Made by a program: the position numbers and the translations under genes
The notes under the pieces: generated by a model
Databases searched by the model: none
What the model was told of the DNA's origin: nothing
The model's input: the letters and a program-made list of their open reading frames with translations, nothing else
Shown here: one piece after another, positions 51,019-58,233 of the stretch
Position numbering within the stretch: position 1 is the stretch's first letter
How the letters are laid out: each line of letters begins with the position of its first letter
Assembly: GCF_014235185.1 (NCBI RefSeq)
Contig: NZ_CP060131.1
Coordinates: 4,905,501 to 4,969,500, forward strand
From: Pseudonocardia petroleophila
GTDB taxonomy: Bacteria; Actinomycetota; Actinomycetes; Mycobacteriales; Pseudonocardiaceae
Reading direction: 5' to 3'
Length of the DNA: 64,000 nt

Positions 51019-51477
51019 TCAGGCGAGCACGACCGCCCCGTCCCGCACGGCGACGGTGCGGGACGGCAGCGGCTGCTGGGCCGGGCCCGCGGTCGGGCTG
51101 CCGTCGACGGCGGAGAACGTGCTGCCGTGGCACGGGCACACGATCTCGCCGTCGTTCACCTCGGTGACCGCGCAGCCCTGGTGCGTGCAGGTCGCGGAGA
51201 ACGCCCGGAACTCGTCCTCGGCGGGGCGGGTGACGACCAGGTCGAGCTCGGCGAACACCCGCCCGCCGCCGACGGGGATGGTCGCGGCCAGGGCGAGCGC
51301 GTCGGCGACGGGCAGGGAGGCGGCGGGCGGGGAGGCGGCGGGCGGGGACGCAGCGGGGGCGGGCACGACGGCGCCGGCCTCGGCCGCCGGGCGGCCCGCA
51401 CCGTAGGCGGCACAGCCGGTCAGCGCCGCGGCACAGGTCCCGCAGGCCGCGGCGAGCAGGGAGCGTCGGGTCGTCAC
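51019..51477 (-). CDS. Rieske (2Fe-2S) lipoprotein with Tat-type signal
   Basis: A 152-residue exported Rieske protein. TTRRSLLAAA gives twin arginines, and a lipobox LTGC (Cys22) follows. After a Pro/Ala/Ser repeat linker (PAASPP) comes the Rieske fold with C97-x-H99 (CTHQGC) and C114-x2-H117 (CPCHGS) as cluster ligands and C102/C116 for the disulfide. It is probably membrane-tethered outside the cell. It is third in an operon with a DUF6529 membrane protein and a secreted protein under an ECF-type promoter, which suggests an envelope redox role (inference). Confidence 0.9.
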   Translation of the reverse strand: MTTRRSLLAAACGTCAAALTGCAAYGAGRPAAEAGAVVPAPAASPPAASPPAASLPVADALALAATIPVGGGRVFAELDLVVTRPAEDEFRAFSATCTHQGCAVTEVNDGEIVCPCHGSTFSAVDGSPTAGPAQQPLPSRTVAVRDGAVVLA

Positions 51478-51487
51478 GGGGTGCCTC

Positions 51488-52159
51488 TCAGAGGGTCGGG
51501 CCGGAGGTGGTGAAGAACCACAGCGAGGACGTCAGCCACAGCGCGGTGAGCACGACGAACAGCAGCGCGCCCAGCACGGGGACCGCCCACCGCGGGCCGC
51601 CCGGACGGCCGAGCACCAGCATCTTCGCGACGAACGCGCCGTACACCGCGCACCCGGCGAGCGAGTGGACCAGCACGCGGACGGTCGTGTCCTGGTAGCC
51701 GAGCGCGTAGAGGCAGTGCACCGCGACCGGCACGGTGAGCAGCACCGCCGCCCGGCCCGACCAGCGGTGCAGGCCGGCGGCGACCCGCCCGCCACCGCGG
51801 TGCATCCGCCGCGCCGACCCCAGCTGCACCAGGGCGAGGGCGAACGCGGCGGTCCCGAGCCAGCTCTTCGCCGCGGTGCCGCTGGAGAACCCGGCGACGT
51901 TGATCGCGACGAGCGCGGGCTCGTGCACGCGCCCGTAGACGCCGAGGCCGACCGAGACCATGGTGCCGAGCGCGACCGCGACGACCAGGGGGCCGGGCCG
52001 CAGCGCGGGCGGCGTCGGGCGGGCCGCGGCGTGGGCGGGCCCCTCGAAGGTCCAGGCGCCGTCGTCGTCGGTGGGGGCGGCCGGGCGGGCGGTGGTGCCG
52101 GGGAGGGCCGCGGCGCCGGGGCGGGCGTCGGACGTTCCCGCACGCGCGGGGGCGGCCAT
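51488..52159 (-). CDS. DUF6529-like membrane protein
   Basis: A 223-residue membrane protein with an N-terminal disordered Ala/Pro-rich tail of about 65 residues, then about five helices. Conserved histidines occur in MHRGGGRVAAGLHRWSGRAA, VHCLYALG and LVHSL. The pattern recalls cytochrome b561-like haem-binding membrane proteins, so it could pass electrons to or from the Rieske lipoprotein encoded 10 bp downstream (inference). It is coupled by TGATG to the upstream gene. Confidence 0.75.
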   Translation of the reverse strand: MAAPARAGTSDARPGAAALPGTTARPAAPTDDDGAWTFEGPAHAAARPTPPALRPGPLVVAVALGTMVSVGLGVYGRVHEPALVAINVAGFSSGTAAKSWLGTAAFALALVQLGSARRMHRGGGRVAAGLHRWSGRAAVLLTVPVAVHCLYALGYQDTTVRVLVHSLAGCAVYGAFVAKMLVLGRPGGPRWAVPVLGALLFVVLTALWLTSSLWFFTTSGPTL

Positions 52160-52734
52160 CAGTACGCCATCCCGGCGCGGTCGGCCACGTCCGCGACGTC
52201 GTCGCGGCCCGCGGCCACCGCGGCGTCGACGTCGGTCGCCTCCGCCGTGAGGGCCCACTCCACCCCGTCGAGGGTGAAGGTGCCGGTGGCGCCGTCGGCG
52301 TCGGCGGTGCCGGTGAGGGTCGCGGAGCCGTCGGCGCTGCGCAGGTCCAGCTCCCCGCCGGTCGCGGTGCCGCGCAGCCACACCTCGTCGCGGGCGTCGC
52401 AGACGTAGGCCACGGCCTCGTCGCCGGTGACGACGACCGCGACGGTCATCGGGCGGCCCTCGGTCCGGCCCGCGTAGGCGATCTCGTCGGGCCGGGCGCC
52501 CGCGTCCCGGTCGGCGCCCGCGGCGGCGGCGGGGTCCGGGACGACACCGACCACCCCCGGCGCGGGGATGGTGCCGATCCGCGGGGCGGCGGCGGGCGGG
52601 CCGGGGGCGGTGGCGCTCTCGGCGACGCGCACCGCGTCGCCCGCCGGCGGGGCCGCCAGGTGGTTGGTGGCGAACAGGCCGCCGCCGAGTACCCCGACGG
52701 CGAGCAGTGTCAGGAGGGGAGCGTTGCGGGTCAT
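52159..52734 (-). CDS. Secreted or membrane-anchored protein of unknown function
   Basis: A 191-residue protein: the N-terminal signal anchor MTRNAPLLTLLAVGVLGGGL, a Pro/Ala-rich linker, then a small beta-rich domain (about 90-165; RPMTVAVVVTGDEAVAYVCDARDEVW is too long to be a motif but shows a single Cys) with repeated G/T/D strands. I do not recognise the family. It is first in the ECF-controlled operon; the CGTGTG element ends 6 nt before ATG 52734, so it is probably leaderless. Confidence 0.75.
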   Translation of the reverse strand: MTRNAPLLTLLAVGVLGGGLFATNHLAAPPAGDAVRVAESATAPGPPAAAPRIGTIPAPGVVGVVPDPAAAAGADRDAGARPDEIAYAGRTEGRPMTVAVVVTGDEAVAYVCDARDEVWLRGTATGGELDLRSADGSATLTGTADADGATGTFTLDGVEWALTAEATDVDAAVAAGRDDVADVADRAGMAY

Positions 52735-52739
52735 GACCG

Positions 52740-52799
52740 CCACACGGACGGGTGACGGCGGCGGTTCAGGTGAACCCCGTCCGGTCGCGGTCCGTGTGG
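52740..52799. promoter_or_regulatory. Mirror-image divergent ECF promoters, TGAACC-N16-CGTGTG on both strands
   Basis: Plus strand: TGAACC (52771-52776), N16, CGTGTG (52793-52798), towards the ECF sigma gene. Minus strand: TGAACC (52768-52763), N16, CGTGTG (52746-52741), towards the secreted-protein/DUF6529/Rieske operon. The -35 elements form the palindrome GGTTCAGGTGAACC (52763-52776). The outer arms CCACACGGAC and GTCCGTGTGG (52740-52749, 52790-52799) share the same centre. The motif resembles the promoter consensus reported for M. tuberculosis SigL. Confidence 0.8.
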
Positions 52800-52836
52800 G
52801 GATCAGGCGGCCGGACCGTGAGTAGGGTCCCCGCCC

Positions 52837-53358
52837 GTGGACCGGACAGGTGACCGTCGAGCCAGGGCGGACGAGGCGTTGGTCCACGCCGTCTACTCCG
52901 AACACGGACGGGCGATGCTGGTGTACGCGACACGACTGCTCGACGACCGCGCGGCGGCCGAGGACGTGGTCCAGGAGACCCTGATCCGGGCCTGGCGACA
53001 CCCCGACGTGCTCACCAACGGCCGCGGCTCCGTCCGCGGCTGGTTGCTGACGGTGGTGCGCAACATCGTGATCGACCGCGTCCGGGCCCGCGACGCGCGT
53101 CCCCGCGAGGTCGCGGAGGAGCCCGAGCGCCCGCCCGTGGCCCGCGACCACGCCGACGCCGTGGCCGCCTCGGTCACCGTGCACGCGGCGCTCGGGTCGC
53201 TGTCCGACGAGCACCGCGCCGTGCTGGAGCAGGTCTACCTGCACGGCCGCAACCTCGACGAGGCCGCGGCGGCGCTCGGTGTCCCCAAGGGCACCGTCAA
53301 GTCGCGGTCGTTCTACGCGCTGCGCGCCCTGCGCTCGGCGATGGAGGCCGCCCGATGA
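52837..53358 (+). CDS. ECF RNA polymerase sigma factor, SigL-like
   Basis: A 173-residue ECF sigma factor. Region 2 includes YATRLLDDRAAAEDVVQETL and RAWRHP, and region 4 includes LDEAAAALGVPKGTVKSRS. Its overall resemblance is to M. tuberculosis SigL. It is coupled by 4 nt to a zinc anti-sigma gene and driven by a TGAACC/CGTGTG promoter that also faces the divergent Rieske operon, so it is probably autoregulated. A second, housekeeping-type -10 (TAGGGT, 52823-52828) lies 8 nt before GTG 52837 and could give basal leaderless transcription. Confidence 0.93.
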   Translation: MDRTGDRRARADEALVHAVYSEHGRAMLVYATRLLDDRAAAEDVVQETLIRAWRHPDVLTNGRGSVRGWLLTVVRNIVIDRVRARDARPREVAEEPERPPVARDHADAVAASVTVHAALGSLSDEHRAVLEQVYLHGRNLDEAAAALGVPKGTVKSRSFYALRALRSAMEAAR

Positions 53359-54029
53359 CGCTCCACGACCGCGGCGACCTCGGCGCTCACGCCCTCGGCC
53401 TGCTCGACGGCGACGACGCCCGCGCCGTCGACGCCCACCTCGCGACGTGCCCGGACTGCCGGGCCGAGTGGGAGTCGTTGCGCGGCACCGCGCTGGCGCT
53501 GCGGGAGCTGCCGCCGGAGACGTTCCTCGACGGCCCGCCCGACTCCGGGCTGCTGCTGCGCCGCACCGTCCGCGCGGTCCGCGCCGAGGGCGGTGGGGCG
53601 CGGCGCCGCACCCGGCTGGCGCTGGTGGCGGCCGCGGTCGCCGTCGCGGTGGCGCTGGCCGGCGGCGGGGCCCTGCTCGGGCGAGCGCTCGGCCCGTCGA
53701 CGACGGTCTCCGCCGACTCCCGCACCCCCGGCTCCCGCACCGTCGAGGGCACCGCGGGCCCGATCGTCATGTCCGCCACGGTCACCCCGGCGGCGGGGTG
53801 GGTGCGGGTGGCGACGACGGTGCGCGGCATCGAGGCCGGGAAGCGCTGCACGATCATCGTGGTCGGCCGCGACGGCACCGAGAACGTGGCCGGGAGCTGG
53901 CTGGTCTCCCCCGCGTGGGAGGTCGAGGGCGGCACGGTGCAGGGCTCGACGATCATCGACCCTGAGGACGTGCTGGCCGTGGCGATCCGCGACGAGGGCG
54001 GGACGGACCTGATCACCCTGCCCGTCTGA
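53355..54029 (+). CDS. Zinc-binding anti-sigma factor (ZAS type), RslA-like
   Basis: A 224-residue membrane protein. The N-terminal anti-sigma domain has the ZAS motif H28-x3-C32-x2-C35 (HLATCPDC) plus an upstream His12. One transmembrane helix follows (about 88-112), and an extracytoplasmic domain (DUF4397/RskA_C-like, VTPAAGWVRVATTVRG). It should hold the ECF sigma inactive at the membrane until a redox or envelope signal releases zinc or triggers proteolysis. The ATG overlaps the sigma stop (ATGA). Confidence 0.9.
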   Translation: MTLHDRGDLGAHALGLLDGDDARAVDAHLATCPDCRAEWESLRGTALALRELPPETFLDGPPDSGLLLRRTVRAVRAEGGGARRRTRLALVAAAVAVAVALAGGGALLGRALGPSTTVSADSRTPGSRTVEGTAGPIVMSATVTPAAGWVRVATTVRGIEAGKRCTIIVVGRDGTENVAGSWLVSPAWEVEGGTVQGSTIIDPEDVLAVAIRDEGGTDLITLPV

Positions 54030-54106
54030 CCCCGCCCGTTCGACCCCGCCCGTTCGACCCCGCCCCGCCCGGACCATGGCCCGGGACACCTTCCGCCCCC
54101 GCTGAC

Positions 54107-54142
54107 TTCTACAGGGTGTAGAACTACTACAGGACGTAGAAG
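54107..54142 (+). promoter_or_regulatory. Operator-like repeats upstream of cydA (TACA/TGTA type)
   Basis: TTCTACA-GGG-TGTAGAA (54107-54123) is a perfect inverted repeat. An imperfect second copy, CTACTACAGGACGTAGAAG (54124-54142), follows at once, 18 bp centre to centre. TACA-N3-TGTA is the half-site pattern of BlaI/MecI-type repressors. No Rex-type TGTGA-N6-TCACA site was seen. The segment is AT-richer than its surroundings and probably includes the cyd promoter. Confidence 0.65.
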
Positions 54143-54162
54143 TTCGAGCCTGGAGGAAGCCC

Positions 54163-55557
54163 GTGGACGCCCTGGACCTGGCCCGGTGGCAGTTCGGGAT
54201 CACGACGATCTACCACTTCCTGTTCGTGCCGCTGACGATCGGGCTCTCCGTCGTCGTCGCCTCCCTGCAGACGGCCTGGCACCGCACGGGGAGGACCGAG
54301 TACCTGCGCGCCACCCGGTTCTTCGGCAAGCTGTTCCTGATCAACTTCGCGATGGGCGTGGTGACCGGGATCGTCCAGGAGTTCCAGTTCGGGATGAACT
54401 GGAGCGCGTACTCGACGTTCGTCGGCGACGTCTTCGGCGCCCCGCTGGCCCTGGAGGCGCTGCTCGCGTTCTTCCTGGAGTCGACGTTCATCGGGCTGTG
54501 GATCTTCGGCTGGGACAGGCTGCCCAAGCGCGTGCACCTGGCGACGATCTGGGCCGCGGCCATCGGGTCGAACCTCTCGGCCTACTTCATCCTCGCCGCG
54601 AACGCCTGGATGCGGCACCCGGTCGGCTTCGAGGTGAACCCGGAGACCGGCCGCGCGCAGCTCACCGACATCGGAGCAGTGCTGACCAACCCGCAGGCGT
54701 GGTCGACCTACACGCACGTGCTGGGCGCGTCGTTCGTCGTCGCCGGGCTGTTCGTGGTGGCCGTCAGCGCGTACCGCCTGTGGAAGCACCACGACCAGGA
54801 CTCCGGGATGTTCCGCAGGACGCTGCGCGCCGGGCTGCTCACGACCGTGGTCGCCGGCGTCGTCGTCGTGGCGTCGGGCGACCACCAGGCCAAGCTGATG
54901 GCGCAGGACGAGCCGATGAAGCTCGCCGCGGCCGAGGCGCTGTGGCGCACCGAGGCGCCCACCGGGTTCTCGCTGTTCGCCGTGGGCGACGTCGAGGGCT
55001 CGCGCAACGTCGTGAACGTGCAGGTCCCCTACGTGCTGTCGTTCCTGGCCACGGGCGAGATCACCGGCGAGGTCGAGGGGATCGTCGACCTGCAGGAGCG
55101 CTTCGAGCAGCAGTTCGGCCCCGGCGACTATGTGCCCAACGTGCCGGTCCTGTACTGGGCGTTCCGGCTGATGATGGGCCTGGGCGGTGCGGCGATCGGC
55201 GTCGGCGTGCTCGGGCTGTGGCTCACCCGCCGCGGGCGGCTGCCGCGGGCCGGCTGGATGTACGGCGTCGCGATGCTCGCCCTGCCCGCGGCGCTGGCCG
55301 CCAACATCGCGGGCTGGATCCTCACCGAGATCGGGCGCCAGCCGTGGACGGTCGTCGGCCAGCTGCTCACGGCGGCGAGCGTCTCCCCCGGGGTCTCCCT
55401 CGGCGAGGTCGCGTTCTCGCTGACCGTCTTCACCCTGCTCTACGGCGCGCTCGCCGTCGTGGAGGCGCGGTTGCTCTGGCGCTACGTGCAGGCCGGGCCC
55501 GGGCACGTCACCCCGACCGTCGAACCGGGCGCCCGCGTCCCGGCCTTCACCTACTAG
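54163..55557 (+). CDS. cydA: Cytochrome bd ubiquinol oxidase subunit I
   Basis: A 464-residue membrane oxidase subunit with about nine helices. Haem-ligand regions are ARWQFGITTIYHFLFVP (His of helix I), the EFQFGMNWSAYS stretch and the GRQPW motif near residue 390. The Q-loop is of the short type. It reduces O2 to water with high affinity. It is first of cydABDC, behind a TACA/TGTA operator. GTG 54163 follows GGAGGAAG. Confidence 0.96.
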   Translation: MDALDLARWQFGITTIYHFLFVPLTIGLSVVVASLQTAWHRTGRTEYLRATRFFGKLFLINFAMGVVTGIVQEFQFGMNWSAYSTFVGDVFGAPLALEALLAFFLESTFIGLWIFGWDRLPKRVHLATIWAAAIGSNLSAYFILAANAWMRHPVGFEVNPETGRAQLTDIGAVLTNPQAWSTYTHVLGASFVVAGLFVVAVSAYRLWKHHDQDSGMFRRTLRAGLLTTVVAGVVVVASGDHQAKLMAQDEPMKLAAAEALWRTEAPTGFSLFAVGDVEGSRNVVNVQVPYVLSFLATGEITGEVEGIVDLQERFEQQFGPGDYVPNVPVLYWAFRLMMGLGGAAIGVGVLGLWLTRRGRLPRAGWMYGVAMLALPAALAANIAGWILTEIGRQPWTVVGQLLTAASVSPGVSLGEVAFSLTVFTLLYGALAVVEARLLWRYVQAGPGHVTPTVEPGARVPAFTY

Positions 55558-55565
55558 GAGCGGTC

Positions 55566-56549
55566 ATGGATCTCGCGACGGTCTGGTTCCTCGCCATCGC
55601 CCTGCTCTGGACCGGCTACCTCGTGCTGGAGGGCTTCGACTTCGGCGTCGGGATGCTGCTGCCCTCCGTCGGGCGCGACGAGCCGGGGCGCCGGACGATG
55701 ATCAACGCGATCGGCCCGGTGTGGGACGGCAACGAGGTGTGGCTGATCACCGCGATCGGCGCGATGTTCGCCGCGTTCCCCGCCTGGTACGCCGCCGTGC
55801 TCAGCGGCTTCTACCTGCCGGTGCTGCTGGTCGTGGTGGCGCTGGTGTTCCGCGGGGTCGCGTTCGAGTACCGCGGCAAGATCGACTCGCCGGCGTGGCG
55901 GCGGCGCTGGGACGCGGCGATCGTCGGCGGCAGCCTGGTCCCGGCGTTCGGCTGGGGGCTGGTGTTCGCGAACATGCTGCGCGGCGTCGAGATCGGCGCC
56001 GACGGGGTGGTCCGCTCCTCGCTGCCCGACCTCCTGTCCCCCTACGCCCTGCTCGGCGGGCTCGCCACGACCGCGCTGTTCGTCCTGCACGGAGCGCTGT
56101 TCCTGGGCCTGAAGACCGACGGGCCGGTGCGGCAGCGGGCGCGGGCGGCGGCGCGGCGGGCCGCGTTCGTCGCGGTGCCCGTGGTCGGCGGGTTCCTGGC
56201 GTGGACGGTGCACGACCGGGGCACGGGCGTCGTCGCGGCGGTGGCCGCGGTGGTCCTGCTGCTCGCGGCCGTCGGGTGCGCGGCGCGGCGCCGGGAGGGG
56301 TGGGCGTTCGCGGCCACCGCGACCGCGGTCGTCGCGGTGTCGGTGGTGGTCTTCACCGGCCTGCACCCGGAGCTGCTGCCCTCGCTCGTCGACCCCGCGT
56401 ACGCCCTGACCGTCGCCGACGCGTCGTCGGCGCCGTACACGCTGGGGATCCTCAGCGCGGTCGCCGCGGTGTTCCTGCCCCTGGTGATCGGCTACCAGGC
56501 GTGGAGCTACTGGGTGTTCCGCAAGCGGGTGCACGTTGAAGCCGCTTGA
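55566..56549 (+). CDS. cydB: Cytochrome bd ubiquinol oxidase subunit II
   Basis: A 327-residue membrane subunit: LEGFDFGVGMLLP, GPVWDGNEVWLI and FRGVAFEYRGK are the family signatures. It partners CydA. It begins 8 nt after cydA with a GGAG ribosome-binding site, and its last codons overlap cydD by 14 nt. Confidence 0.95.
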   Translation: MDLATVWFLAIALLWTGYLVLEGFDFGVGMLLPSVGRDEPGRRTMINAIGPVWDGNEVWLITAIGAMFAAFPAWYAAVLSGFYLPVLLVVVALVFRGVAFEYRGKIDSPAWRRRWDAAIVGGSLVPAFGWGLVFANMLRGVEIGADGVVRSSLPDLLSPYALLGGLATTALFVLHGALFLGLKTDGPVRQRARAAARRAAFVAVPVVGGFLAWTVHDRGTGVVAAVAAVVLLLAAVGCAARRREGWAFAATATAVVAVSVVVFTGLHPELLPSLVDPAYALTVADASSAPYTLGILSAVAAVFLPLVIGYQAWSYWVFRKRVHVEAA

Positions 56550-58233
56550 CCCCCGCCTGGTCCGCAGCGTCGCCGCGGTGCGGGTGCACCTGGCCGTCGT
56601 CGTCGTACTCGGCGTCGCGACGACGGGGGTGATCCTGGCGCAGGCCTGGCTGCTGGCGCGCACGATCGCCACCGCGGAGCTCGCCGTCTCGGTGGCAGCG
56701 CTGGCCGCGTTCGCGCCGGCCCGGGCCGCGCTCGCGTACGGCGGGGAGACCCTCGCGCTGCGCAGCGCGGCGACGGTGAAGTCGGCGCTGCGGCGGCGGC
56801 TGGTCCGGCACGTCGTCGACGACCCGCAGGGCGCGGGCGAGGTCGTCACGCTGGCGACCCGCGGCCTCGACGCCCTCGACGACTACGTCGCCCGGTTCCT
56901 GCCCCAGCTCGTGCTCGCGGTGCTCGTGCCCGCGGCGGTGCTGGTGGTCGTCGCGCGGGCCGACTGGATCTCCGCGCTGGTCATCGGCCTGACGCTGCCC
57001 CTGATCCCGCTGTTCATGGCGCTCGTCGGCTGGCACACCCGGGCCCGGACGCAGCGTCAGTGGCGGCTGCTCGAACGCCTCGCCGGGCACTTCCTCGACG
57101 TCGTCGAGGGGCTGCCGACGCTGGCGCTGTTCCGCCGCTCGAGGGCCGCGGCCACGCAGATCCGCGCGGCCACCGACGCCCACCGCGACGCGACGCTGGG
57201 CACGCTGCGGATCGCGTTCCTCTCGGCGTTCGTGCTGGAGCTGCTGGCGACGCTGGCGGTGGCGCTGGTGGCCGTCGAGGTCGGGCTGCGGCTGCTCTAC
57301 GGCCACCTGGACCTGGAGACCGCGCTGCTCGTGCTGATCCTCGCGCCGGAGGCGTACCTGCCGCTGCGCGAGGTGGGGGCGCGGTTCCACGCGTCGACCG
57401 AGGGGGTGGCGGCCGCGGAGCGGGTGTTCGAGGTGCTGGAGCGGCCGGTGCCCCCGGTGGTCGCGGGAGGCCCGGTCGCCGCACCGTCGGTCGTCCGGTT
57501 CGAGGGCGTCTCGCTGTCCTTCGGCGAGGTCCCCGTCCTGCGCGGGCTCGACCTCGCGCTCGCCGCCGGCACCACGACGCTCGTCACCGGGCGCAGCGGG
57601 GCGGGCAAGTCGACGCTGCTCGCGCTGCTGCTGCGGTTCGCGACGCCCGACTCGGGGCGCCTCACCGTCGACGGGCGCGACCTCGCCGCGGTGTCCACCG
57701 AGCAGTGGCGGCGGCTGATCGCCTGGGTGCCCCAGCGGCCGCACCTGTTCGACGCCTCGCTCGCCGACAACATCCGCCTCGGCTCCCCCGGCGCCTCGCT
57801 CGCCGACGTCGCGGACGCCGCCGGGCGGGCCGGGCTCGCCGACGTGGTCGCCGCCCTGCCCGCGGGCTACGACACGCACCTCGGCGAGCGCGGCACGCGG
57901 CTGTCGTCCGGGCAGCGGCAGCGGGTGGCGCTCGCGCGCGCGTTCCTGCGCCGGGCCCCGATCGTCCTGCTCGACGAACCGACCGCGCACCTGGACGCGG
58001 CGATGGCGGCGGTCGTCCGGGCGTCGGTCGCGGATCTGGTGCGCGGCGCGACGGCGGTGATCGTCGCCCACGACGACGGCTGGTCCGACCTGGCCGACGC
58101 GGTCGTGCACCTCGACACCGCTGCGCCCGACCCCGGCGACCCCACCGCACCCGGTGCCTCCGACGCCTGGACCGGCCCCGCGGTCCCCCGCGGCCCGGCC
58201 CCCGGCACCCGCTCGCCGGAACCGGTCCGATGA
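56536..58233 (+). CDS. cydD: Thiol reductant ABC exporter subunit CydD
   Basis: A 565-residue ABC half-transporter: membrane domain to about residue 300, then an ATPase with Walker A GRSGAGKST, Q-loop WVPQRPHLFDAS, signature LSSGQRQR and Walker B IVLLDEPTAHLD, all intact. With CydC it exports cysteine/glutathione-type thiols needed for bd oxidase assembly. The start is TTG 56536, inside the end of cydB. The Pro/Ala-rich C-terminal tail is longer than usual. Confidence 0.92.
   Translation: MKPLDPRLVRSVAAVRVHLAVVVVLGVATTGVILAQAWLLARTIATAELAVSVAALAAFAPARAALAYGGETLALRSAATVKSALRRRLVRHVVDDPQGAGEVVTLATRGLDALDDYVARFLPQLVLAVLVPAAVLVVVARADWISALVIGLTLPLIPLFMALVGWHTRARTQRQWRLLERLAGHFLDVVEGLPTLALFRRSRAAATQIRAATDAHRDATLGTLRIAFLSAFVLELLATLAVALVAVEVGLRLLYGHLDLETALLVLILAPEAYLPLREVGARFHASTEGVAAAERVFEVLERPVPPVVAGGPVAAPSVVRFEGVSLSFGEVPVLRGLDLALAAGTTTLVTGRSGAGKSTLLALLLRFATPDSGRLTVDGRDLAAVSTEQWRRLIAWVPQRPHLFDASLADNIRLGSPGASLADVADAAGRAGLADVVAALPAGYDTHLGERGTRLSSGQRQRVALARAFLRRAPIVLLDEPTAHLDAAMAAVVRASVADLVRGATAVIVAHDDGWSDLADAVVHLDTAAPDPGDPTAPGASDAWTGPAVPRGPAPGTRSPEPVR

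Noticed and set aside
54030..54162. Rex-type operator upstream of cydA
   Set aside because: No TGTGA-N6-TCACA-like sequence is present. The visible dyads are TACA/TGTA type.
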